DNA from: an uncultured Gammaproteobacteria bacterium
GTDB lineage: Bacteria; Pseudomonadota; Gammaproteobacteria; PS1; Pseudothioglobaceae
Direction: 5' to 3'
NCBI GenBank assembly: GCA_929200175.1
Contig: CAKMYR010000050.1
Location: forward strand, 1-8,417
DNA length: 8,417 nt
Shown here: positions 1 through 5,930 of the stretch, piece after piece
Layout of the letters: every line of letters begins with the position of its first letter
Numbering within the stretch: position 1 is the first letter of the stretch
Translations under genes and position numbers: made by a program
Notes under the pieces: generated by a model
The model's database searches: none
The model's input: only the letters and a program-made list of their open reading frames with translations
Told to the model about the DNA's origin: nothing

Positions 1-46
1 TAAATAAAATCTCTACTATTATAGCTTATAATTTATTATTTTTGTA

Positions 47-63
47 CCCACATGCCAAACTTA
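47..63 (+). repeat. 17-base dispersed motif, left copy
   Basis: The sequence CCCACATGCCAAACTTA matches 15 of 17 bases with 4352-4368 (CCCACATACTAAACTTA), in the same orientation. The two copies lie on either side of the TRAP operon plus transposase remnant. A second shared motif, AAGGTT-NN-AACTT, occurs at 98-110 and 4329-4341, but in the opposite order relative to the first motif, so the pair is not one simple duplicated block. Confidence 0.4.
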
Positions 64-160
64 TGTAGAAGTAAAACTAAAAACTTCGCACTCTGGCAAG
101 GTTAAAACTTCACATCTATAGCCTAAATTTACTCCTTTCTACTAAAGTTAAAATAACTCC
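60..160 (-). pseudogene. Possible IS30-family transposase scrap
   Basis: Read on the minus strand from base 160 to 119, one frame gives GVILTLVERSKFRL. This resembles the segment of IS30-type DDE transposases where a hydrophobic strand leads into the VER(K/R) motif. A stop follows at once. In another frame the continuation (roughly 121-60) reads AIDVKF, a stop, then a stretch ending in LLLHKFGMWVQK, which loosely recalls the next part of the same domain. No upstream DNA-binding part, terminal repeats or further catalytic motifs are visible. The match rests on about 14 residues and could be chance. Confidence 0.25.
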
Positions 161-378
161 AAAATCAATCTTCATCGAACAAGATCAAGCCAGCAGAAAA
201 AAGGGCGGACATCATATAAAAGACAAATAGATTAAAGTTATCACCTATGCCAATGGAGAAATTAAACTCTAATTTAACAAATAAAATTCAGTGGTAGTTT
301 GCCGCCTACTTTAATTATTTAATTAGTTAGCTTTGGCATTTGTTGTTAAAGCGTATTAGAGAAAATAGTGTTTTTTAT

Positions 379-1776
379 CTATATTCCCATTAAGGTTGGT
401 AACCATAATACTATTCCAGGTAAGGCGATAAGCAGGCCAATGGTAATAATATCAGCAATAAAAAAGGGTGTAACGCCTCTAAATACATCTTGTACGGAAC
501 ACTCTTTTTGAACTCCTGCAACAACAAAACAGTTAAGCCCAATGGGCGGTGTAATTAAACACAGTTCTGCCATTTTAACAACAATAATGCCAAACCAAAT
601 AGCACAACCTGCCCCTGATATACCAAAAGCAGAGTCTGCAGCACTAACATATTCGCCGCCATTTAATGCTATCACTGCTGGATAGGCAATCGGCAATGTT
701 AATAATAACATTCCAATTGCATCCATAAACATACCTAATACGGCATAAGCCAATAATATTAATATCAAAATAACCATTGGGTTTTGATCTAAGCTGCTAA
801 TCCAATTTGAGAAAGCATCAGGCAATTCAGCAAAGCCTAAAAACCTAACATAAATTAATACACCCCAAATAATGGTGAAAATCGTTACTGTTAATTTTGC
901 TGTTTCTAGAAGTGATTTTTTTAAACCACTGAATTTCATTCCCTTGTATATTGCTATACAAAAAATAACAAAAGCACCCAAAGAACCTGCCTCTGTTGGT
1001 GTGCCAACACCGCCATAAATACAAACAATAATAATACCAACTACAAAAAAAATCGGCAAGGTCGCTGGCAGAGATTCAAAACGCTGTTTCCAGCTATATC
1101 CTTTTACAGGCGGCGCAAAATTATTTCTGGTTTTAGCAAGTAAAATGGTAAGTATTGCATAAATAACAGCAGAGGCAATCCCAGGTAATAAACCAGCCAT
1201 CAGCAAAATCCCAACATCTTGTTCAACAATAATGGCATAAATAACCAATATAGCCGATGGAGGAATTAACGATGCTAGAGTGCCACTAGCGGCAACCACG
1301 CCGGCAGCAAAGCACTTGTTGTATCCTAACTTAAGCATTTCTGGTATAGCTATCTTAGAAAATACCGCAGCAGTAGCAATTGATGCGCCAGAAACAGCAG
1401 CAAAACCTGCAGAAGCAAAAACAGTTGCCACACCCATTCCGCCAGGCAGCCAACCAACCCAACGTTTTGCCGCCATAAACAATGACTTGGTTAACCCAGC
1501 ATGATATGCCAAAAACCCTATCAGGATAAAAGTAGGAATTAATGATAAAGCTAAGGTGGAAACTTTGGAATGTGGAATTGTGCCAACCATTTTGACTGTT
1601 ACAATAAAAGCTTTTTCAAAATCCATACGTATTGAAAAAATCCATAATAAGCCAATAAAACCAGCGGCAGCAGCAGCAAATGCCACTCTAACTCCTAAAA
1701 TTACCAGTAATAACATTAACATGCTAACCCAAATCCCAATACTGGTATGATCCAGTTGCATTAAATAGTCAATCAT
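379..1776 (-). CDS. dctM: TRAP transporter large permease subunit DctM
   Basis: This is the large inner-membrane subunit of a tripartite ATP-independent periplasmic (TRAP) transporter, which couples uptake of the DctP-bound solute to a sodium or proton gradient. The 465 residues are almost wholly hydrophobic helices, as expected for the 11-12 segment DctM fold; many homologues are about 430 residues, and the excess lies mainly in the N-terminal third. Family signatures are intact: GFAAVSGASIATAAVF followed by AAGVVAASGTLASLIPPS near residues 123-175, GVGTPTEAGSLGAF near 255-270, MFMDAIGMLLLTLP near 350, and a late KMAELCLITPPIGLN. The start codon overlaps the dctQ stop as ATGA (1773-1776) and has no clear Shine-Dalgarno site, so translation is probably coupled to dctQ. 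The substrate cannot be read from this subunit. Confidence 0.96.
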   Translation of the reverse strand: MIDYLMQLDHTSIGIWVSMLMLLLVILGVRVAFAAAAAGFIGLLWIFSIRMDFEKAFIVTVKMVGTIPHSKVSTLALSLIPTFILIGFLAYHAGLTKSLFMAAKRWVGWLPGGMGVATVFASAGFAAVSGASIATAAVFSKIAIPEMLKLGYNKCFAAGVVAASGTLASLIPPSAILVIYAIIVEQDVGILLMAGLLPGIASAVIYAILTILLAKTRNNFAPPVKGYSWKQRFESLPATLPIFFVVGIIIVCIYGGVGTPTEAGSLGAFVIFCIAIYKGMKFSGLKKSLLETAKLTVTIFTIIWGVLIYVRFLGFAELPDAFSNWISSLDQNPMVILILILLAYAVLGMFMDAIGMLLLTLPIAYPAVIALNGGEYVSAADSAFGISGAGCAIWFGIIVVKMAELCLITPPIGLNCFVVAGVQKECSVQDVFRGVTPFFIADIITIGLLIALPGIVLWLPTLMGI

Positions 1777-2384
1777 GATTTGGACATGACGGTTTTTGCT
1801 TCTTCGGCAGCACTTTTGGTAGCGTCTTTGATTATAGGCAGGGCAACAGGTACTTTACTATTATTCTTAATAGCAATTATATATGCCCATATTTGAAGTA
1901 ATAAACGTATAGCCATCAAAGTTAGTGCTACAGGAACAACTAATTTAGCAGGCCAAGTTGGTAAATCTATATCCAACGAAGAATCGCCTAACTGATAAGC
2001 TCTTAAAAAGTGCAAAAAAGATCCATAAATTAGCACCAAAGTTACGAATAACATAAGAAATACTGACGTTAATTCTCCAACCCATAAAAAACGTCCATGT
2101 AGTTTTGAAATTAACATCTCCATACGAATATGCGCCCCTTGTCGTTGTACAAAGGCGATTCCTAAAAACGCAAAAAAAGCCATTGATTGCTCTATCCAAT
2201 CAATATAACCATCAACTGGAAACGAAAAAAACCAACGACCTAATACATTAGCAACAGATAAAAAAACCAATGCAAAAATGATAAAGCCACTAATCAATGT
2301 AAAGATAGATTCGATCTTAAAAAATAATTGATCACTCTTACTAAGTAAAGAGTGATCAATTAATATATCGCTGTTGTCTGACAT
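1773..2384 (-). CDS. dctQ: TRAP transporter small permease subunit DctQ
   Basis: This is the small membrane subunit of the TRAP transporter; it pairs with DctM and helps dock the loaded DctP. The 203-residue protein shows the four-helix DctQ pattern: helices near residues 27-45, 64-80, 103-126 and 147-171. The family motif is present as ANVLGRWFF near 45-53, then WIEQS near 63, and FVQRQGAHIRMEML near 78-91. A charged tail of about 30 residues follows the last helix, and a polar leader of about 20 precedes the first. The ATG shares its A with the last base of the dctP stop codon (TAATG). No Shine-Dalgarno site is evident, so it probably depends on ribosomes finishing dctP. Codons 8-22 are encoded by a terminator-like hairpin, listed separately; that polar leader is poorly conserved in the family, so it could tolerate such a constraint. 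Confidence 0.95.
   Translation of the reverse strand: MSDNSDILIDHSLLSKSDQLFFKIESIFTLISGFIIFALVFLSVANVLGRWFFSFPVDGYIDWIEQSMAFFAFLGIAFVQRQGAHIRMEMLISKLHGRFLWVGELTSVFLMLFVTLVLIYGSFLHFLRAYQLGDSSLDIDLPTWPAKLVVPVALTLMAIRLLLQIWAYIIAIKNNSKVPVALPIIKDATKSAAEEAKTVMSKS
2319..2362 (-). terminator. Intrinsic-terminator-like hairpin inside the start of dctQ (putative attenuator)
   Basis: Bases 2325-2339 and 2348-2362 form a perfect 15-bp inverted repeat around an 8-base loop (2340-2347). In the direction of dctPQM transcription the 3' arm is followed immediately by six Ts (bases 2324 down to 2319), so the RNA would be a 15-bp stem plus a U6 tract. The stem has only four G-C pairs. The structure lies 22 to 65 bases into dctQ and encodes residues 8 to 22 in frame, so it cannot simply be the end of the message. 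I infer partial termination, or a barrier protecting the dctP end of the RNA from 3' decay. Either would give more binding protein than permease. Ribosomes translating dctQ would be expected to open the hairpin. Confidence 0.6.
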
Positions 2385-3379
2385 TAATTTTGCTTAAACA
2401 ATGCTTCAGTGAAATCAAACAATGCTTTGGAATCAAATTTCTTACTATATTTTTTGACCCATTCTTGACGTACCGATTCAGCAAGTTGATTTAATTTTTT
2501 TTGTTGCGAAGCATTAAAAGTGACTAATGTTAACCCTTGGTCACGGATGGCTTTTTCGTAATCACCTGTAGTTTTATTATTGTAATGATTAACATAGTGC
2601 TCCAATGCCTCGTCAACCGATCCTAGTAATGCCTTTCTATGATCTTCTGAAAGTTTATTAAGTGCTTGAGTATTAACCACAACAGGGCAATTAGCAGAAC
2701 CAAGATTTAAATTGGTAGTTGCCCATTTACTAACTTTATAATCCTTGGTTGCTAAATGTGCATGAGGAGCAAATGAAGCGGCATCAATCACGCCAGAGTC
2801 CATAGCTTGACGCACTTCAGAGAACGGAACGCCAGTCTTAATGGCGCCCAACTTCGCTAAAACACTCATTATTCCACCCGGACCACGTACTCTTAAACCT
2901 TTAAAATCAGACAATGATTTCAATGGATCACTCTTACTCACAATACTGTATTGTGGCATTGGGGTTGGCATCAATAATGTTGCATTCCAACGTGCCAAAT
3001 CTTTCACCACAATTGGATGTTGATTAACTTGTTGATATATTTTAGCAATCTTTGCCAAACTGACATTAGTAACAAATGGTAATTCTGTAACTGTGATACT
3101 AGGATTTTTATTCTTATGGTAAAAAGAACAAAATTGTGCCATTTCAAAAGCCCCAATAGAGATGCCATCTAAATTTTCTCTTGATTTAGATAATCCGCCA
3201 TAAGAAATTTTTAATTTAAAATCGCCGTTCGTTTTTTGTTCTACCAATTCAGATAATTTCTCAACATTCTCTGTAAACGCTCTACGTTTACCCCATAAAG
3301 ACACATTCCATTGAGTTGCTGCATGCACCTCAACAATCAAAAAACTAGTAGCAACAATGCCAATTAGTAATTTATACAT
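2384..3379 (-). CDS. dctP: TRAP transporter periplasmic solute-binding protein DctP
   Basis: This is the extracytoplasmic binding protein that captures an organic acid and delivers it to DctQM. The 331-residue product starts with a signal peptide: Lys3, a hydrophobic core, and a likely cleavage after VHA at residue 20. The DctP fold is recognisable from the N-terminal strand (WNVSLWG), TELPFV near 98-103, SLSDFKGLRVRGPGG near 155-169 and VPFSEVRQAMDSGVIDA near 184-200. Arg165 is at the position of the arginine that usually binds the substrate carboxylate in this family. After GVID the protein reads AASFAPHAH, where many relatives have a DG(x)E-type stretch, so the ligand may not be a simple C4-dicarboxylate. 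The start is supported by GGAG at 3389-3386, six bases before the ATG. The mature protein holds two cysteines, Cys84 and Cys231. Confidence 0.95.
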   Translation of the reverse strand: MYKLLIGIVATSFLIVEVHAATQWNVSLWGKRRAFTENVEKLSELVEQKTNGDFKLKISYGGLSKSRENLDGISIGAFEMAQFCSFYHKNKNPSITVTELPFVTNVSLAKIAKIYQQVNQHPIVVKDLARWNATLLMPTPMPQYSIVSKSDPLKSLSDFKGLRVRGPGGIMSVLAKLGAIKTGVPFSEVRQAMDSGVIDAASFAPHAHLATKDYKVSKWATTNLNLGSANCPVVVNTQALNKLSEDHRKALLGSVDEALEHYVNHYNNKTTGDYEKAIRDQGLTLVTFNASQQKKLNQLAESVRQEWVKKYSKKFDSKALFDFTEALFKQN

Positions 3380-3424
3380 AATTTTCTCCGCTTAAGTTTT
3401 GTCATTAAATTAGAGGCTTAATAG

Positions 3425-4005
3425 TTAAATTGGTTTTCTTAATAATTTAAGCAATCCTTTATATAAGTTTTCATAACGATAATTGAATAAAATTCGCACT
3501 CTTTCAAATAAGACTAAAAGGCGTGGCCATCAATCCTTAAACTTCGTAAAGCCCCAAAACTACTCAATACCGTTAATATGATTTACACTTTTTGCAAATT
3601 CATTATCACCATGAACTCTATAATGCTTCTCATATATCATAATCCACTAATCTAATTTATACTCTTTCTCCATTTTAATTAATAAAAATAATATTATCAG
3701 GATTCACCTTTGTCCCCTAATAATCCTTTAAAGACTGTTTTTGCCAGCATTAGGAACAATTTTGGTATAATCCTAGTGCTAAAAACACAATCTCTTCCTT
3801 GTTTCTCGCTCTCTTTTCCCCTAACTCGAAGAGCCCCTCCAAATAGTAGGGCTCATCCATTTCAAACAAGCCTATGAAATTTACTTTTTACAAGCTAATT
3901 TCAAAAAGCCTTTGGTGCTTTCAAAATCCACGATACCGTATCTTTTATATGAGGAACAGAGCATCGATTCACCTTTAATTTGGATAATACACTACTTTTA
4001 ATGTT
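3425..4005 (-). pseudogene. Decayed IS1595/ISXO2-type transposase
   Basis: The minus strand here carries pieces of an ISXO2-like (IS1595 family) DDE transposase spread over several frames. In order: a helix-turn-helix-like VLSKLKVNR near 3990-3960; FEMDEPYYLEG and GEKRARNKEEIVFLALGL near 3860-3780, covering the first catalytic Asp and the GKR-rich loop; IVPNAGKNSL after a frame change near 3750; HGDNEFAKSVNHINGIE near 3615-3565, covering the last catalytic motif; then FWGFTKF, SYLKECEF and the C-terminal LLKLLRKPI ending at TAA (3427-3425). At least two frame changes and several in-frame stops are present, including a TAG directly after HINGIE, and the second catalytic Asp region is not recognisable. 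The gene is dead. No terminal inverted repeats or target duplication can be made out. Confidence 0.85.
3458..3463 (-). promoter_or_regulatory. Weak -10 candidate for the dctPQM operon
   Basis: On the minus strand TATAAA stands about 80 bases upstream of the dctP ATG, inside the 3' part of the decayed transposase. The hexamer 18 bases upstream reads TTCAAT, a poor -35. It would give a leader of roughly 70 bases. In DNA this AT-rich such a match is expected by chance. It is listed because the gap between the transposase remnant and dctP (3380-3424) shows no better promoter. Confidence 0.2.
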
Positions 4006-4232
4006 TGTTTGCAAATTTTTTTATAAAAAAAATTTATTTTATCGAAGATGTTTTTTGAGCAAAAGATGCATTTTCAGATTGAAAGTTTATTGACTTCATA
4101 TACTTTTTTTCCAATTAAGAAAAATATTAATGCAATAAGCTAATAATAAAAACCTATCGACCAAATTTATTCACCCTTGGAAACAAGGATTAAGGATCGG
4201 AATTTAGAGAAACAAAAGGTGGAGGATAGTTT

Positions 4233-4301
4233 ATGAATGCTATAATAAATATGACTTTATTGCATAAAATTGGTACGTTCGGTTTTTGGGAAAACTTATG
4301 A
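4233..4301 (+). CDS. Candidate 22-residue small ORF, function unknown
   Basis: An ATG at 4233 is preceded by a purine-rich run (AGGTGGAGGAT, GGAGG at 4221-4225) seven bases upstream, the best plus-strand Shine-Dalgarno match in this part of the window. The frame encodes 22 residues beginning MNAIINMTLLHK and ending WENL, then TGA. A short stem-loop (4175-4188) lies some 45 bases upstream. I recognise no family. It may be a true small protein, a leader peptide, or the preserved 5' end of a lost gene. Against it, the surroundings look decayed and purine runs are common. Confidence 0.2.
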   Translation: MNAIINMTLLHKIGTFGFWENL

Positions 4302-4351
4302 GTTAAACAAAAAAGAAAAAAGGATATTAAGGTTTTAACTTTGCTCTAACG

Positions 4352-4368
4352 CCCACATACTAAACTTA
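4352..4368 (+). repeat. 17-base dispersed motif, right copy
   Basis: This is the partner of 47-63, differing at two of 17 bases. It lies immediately upstream of the TATAAT before yaaA and just after an AAGGTTTTAACTT motif (4329-4341) that also has a near match at 98-110. Confidence 0.4.
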
Positions 4369-4371
4369 AAG

Positions 4372-4377
4372 TATAAT
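4372..4377 (+). promoter_or_regulatory. Putative -10 element for yaaA-comF
   Basis: TATAAT, a perfect -10 consensus, lies 40 bases before the yaaA ATG at 4418. It would place the transcript start near 4384 with a leader of about 34 bases. The position 17 bases upstream falls in GC-containing ACGCCC, which is not a -35 hexamer, and no extended -10 TG is present. The site is therefore plausible but only half supported. Confidence 0.4.
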
Positions 4378-4417
4378 TTTGCTAATAATTTTATTAATAT
4401 ATCACTTTGAAAACATT

Positions 4418-5170
4418 ATGTTAACTATTATATCTCCTTCTAAATCGCAAGACTTTGCTTGCAATAATATCAGTAATTATAGCCAAACAAGGCAAATTGA
4501 ATATTCCAAAATATTGATTGATATTCTAAAACAAAAAACGCAAAATGAATTAGCAAGCCTAATGTCAATTAGTAATAATCTAGCTAAATTAAATTTAGAT
4601 AGATTTAAAAAATTTAGTACTCCTTTTACTTTGGAAAACTCAAAACAAGCTTTATTTGCATTTAAAGGCAGCGTATATAACGGAATTAATTCTGCAAGCC
4701 TATCTTCAGATAATTTATCTTTTGCACAAAATAATTTGCGGATACTGTCGGGCTTGTACGGGGTTTTAAGGCCTTTAGATTTGATCCAGCCTTATCGTTT
4801 AGAAATGGGCACTAAGCTTAAAAATAATAAAGGTGACAACTTATATCAATTTTGGGGGGACGAAATATCCAAATTACTTAACAATGATGAAGACAAGATA
4901 ATTATTAATTTAGCATCTAATGAATATTTTAAAAGTATTAATAAAAAAGCACTAAAAGCTAAAATTATAAACATTGCCTTTAAAGAGCTAAAAAAAGATA
5001 AATATAAAGTTATAGGTATTTACGCAAAATACGCCAGAGGTCTTATGGCAAATTACATAATAAAAAATAAGATAAACGCCCCCAAATCACTAAAAAACTT
5101 TAACCAAGAAGGCTATAAATTTAATGAAGAATTAACAGATAAAGCAACATGGGTTTTTACTCGCGGCTAA
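4418..5170 (+). CDS. yaaA: Peroxide stress protein YaaA (UPF0246/DUF328)
   Basis: YaaA family proteins limit damage from hydrogen peroxide by keeping intracellular free iron low; the E. coli protein is cytoplasmic and binds DNA. The frame could open earlier at TTG 4379, but the ATG at 4418 is chosen because family members begin M-L-(I/V)-x-(I/L)-S-P-(A/S)-K, matched here by MLTIISPSKSQDF. From this start the product is 250 residues, close to the 258 of E. coli. Conserved stretches are FKGSVYNGI (82-90), LRILSGLYGVLRPLDLIQPY (107-126) with LEMGTKL, YQFWGDEI (143-150), INLASNEYF (163-171), YARGLMANYII (205-215) and the terminal WVFTRG. There is no strong Shine-Dalgarno site. The last 22 bases overlap comF. 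Confidence 0.95.
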   Translation: MLTIISPSKSQDFACNNISNYSQTRQIEYSKILIDILKQKTQNELASLMSISNNLAKLNLDRFKKFSTPFTLENSKQALFAFKGSVYNGINSASLSSDNLSFAQNNLRILSGLYGVLRPLDLIQPYRLEMGTKLKNNKGDNLYQFWGDEISKLLNNDEDKIIINLASNEYFKSINKKALKAKIINIAFKELKKDKYKVIGIYAKYARGLMANYIIKNKINAPKSLKNFNQEGYKFNEELTDKATWVFTRG

Positions 5171-5835
5171 AATTATTTATTCCTCCTCAACAGTGTATTT
5201 TATGCAGAAATAGTGCTAAGTTTTGCGTATGCAAAGAATGTGAAGCTAGTTTTACAAACTCTAATAATAGGTGTATTTCTTGTGCTAAAAGTTTGCCTGA
5301 CAATCTAAATTTATGTGGTCAATGTTTAGCTTACCCTTTGTTTTTTAATAAGACTTATACTTTATTTGATTATCAAGATTTTATAGCTTATTTGATAAAA
5401 AAGCTAAAATTTAATAACGCTCTTTGTGTTGGAGATTATTTTGCCTATAAGATTTTTGACTTATATAAATCAATTATTAAAAATAATGGTGAGTATGATG
5501 CCATAATACCAATGCCATTAAATAGTGTGCGTTTTAAAGAAAGAGGATATAACCAATCTTGTGAACTACTTAGAATTATTAAAAAAAATACAAACACTAT
5601 AATTGATAATAAAAGTGTTGTTCGTATAAAAAACACAAAGCCTTTTTCGTCTCTTAGCTTAAAAGATCGTAAAAATGAGATAAAAAATGCCTTTAATGCA
5701 GATTCTATAAAATATCAAAGAGTATTATTATTTGACGATGTAATGACAACTGGTAGTAGCTTAAATGAGTTAGCTAAAACAGTCATAAAATCAGGAGCTA
5801 AGTCTTGTGATGTCTTTACTTTGTCAAGAGCTTAA
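5149..5835 (+). CDS. comF: ComF family protein (phosphoribosyltransferase-like)
   Basis: ComF proteins are needed for DNA uptake during natural transformation in several bacteria and act in the cytoplasm, in Gram-positives alongside the ComFA helicase. The 228 residues comprise a cysteine-rich N-terminal zinc-binding region, with Cys16, 19, 26, 28, 31, 42, 45, 56 and 59 in CxxC-like pairs, and a type I phosphoribosyltransferase domain. The latter shows IIPMPL (119-124), RGYNQS (132-137), the SSLSLKDRKNEIKNAF stretch (167-182), and a PRPP loop VLLFDDVMTTGSS (192-204) with the acidic pair Asp196-Asp197. Length is normal for Gram-negative ComF. It starts 22 bases inside yaaA without a clear ribosome-binding site, so coupled translation is likely. 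Presence of comF alone does not show that the cell is competent. Confidence 0.93.
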   Translation: MGFYSRLKLFIPPQQCILCRNSAKFCVCKECEASFTNSNNRCISCAKSLPDNLNLCGQCLAYPLFFNKTYTLFDYQDFIAYLIKKLKFNNALCVGDYFAYKIFDLYKSIIKNNGEYDAIIPMPLNSVRFKERGYNQSCELLRIIKKNTNTIIDNKSVVRIKNTKPFSSLSLKDRKNEIKNAFNADSIKYQRVLLFDDVMTTGSSLNELAKTVIKSGAKSCDVFTLSRA

Positions 5836-5897
5836 ATTATTACCTAAATATAAATTTTATTAACATATAAAATAAGGCTTAAATTATTGTATATTCT

Positions 5898-5918
5898 AAA
5901 AATAATAAAATTATTTTT
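5898..5918 (+). terminator. AT-only hairpin between comF and trpF, weak terminator candidate
   Basis: AAAAATAAT (5898-5906) and ATTATTTTT (5910-5918) form a perfect 9-bp inverted repeat with a 3-base loop. The stem contains no G-C pair and the 3' arm itself ends in T5. It could act weakly as a terminator in either direction, since the 5' arm is A-rich. In DNA this AT-rich it may equally be chance, and it lies only 12 bases before the trpF start. Confidence 0.25.
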
Positions 5919-5930
5919 AATAAATCAGCT

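Larger units (their letters stand above)
1..378. other. Gene-free stretch downstream of dctM, probably decayed DNA
   Basis: No open frame of useful length lies on either strand. The stretch holds one possible transposase scrap (119-160, minus) and one copy of a 17-base dispersed motif (47-63), both listed separately. A 5-bp stem (330-334 with 348-352) lies just beyond the dctM stop, but it has a long loop and no T tract, so I do not call it a terminator. The end of the TRAP transcript is therefore not evident. The scattered short coding-like fragments, all broken by stops, suggest an eroded gene or insertion sequence rather than a designed regulatory region. Confidence 0.5.
4006..4417. other. 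Gap between transposase remnant and yaaA
   Basis: About 410 bases hold no recognisable gene. Seen here are a very AT-rich stretch (4011-4170), a small stem-loop with a GAAA loop (4175-4188), a tiny frame with a strong ribosome-binding site (4233-4301), a second copy of the 17-base dispersed motif (4352-4368), and a TATAAT ahead of yaaA (4372-4377). Frames on both strands are broken by stops. The 5' end and terminus of the decayed insertion sequence should fall somewhere in the left half. Confidence 0.5.

Noticed and set aside
330..352. Terminator after dctM
   Set aside because: Only a 5-bp stem with a 13-base loop and no T tract on the minus strand.
1280..1750. Plus-strand open frames opposite dctM (about 60-75 codons)
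   Set aside because: They are antisense shadows of the well-conserved permease gene, with low-complexity Ala/Pro/Thr products and no family resemblance.
4379..4417. N-terminal extension of YaaA from TTG at 4379
   Set aside because: The 13 extra residues are not part of the family, which begins at the MLTIISPSK-type start; the extension would also begin only two bases after the TATAAT, before the expected transcript start.
1..4417. Treating the TRAP region as a composite transposon
   Set aside because: The two flanking relics resemble different families, no terminal repeats are visible, and the shared motifs occur in different order on each side.
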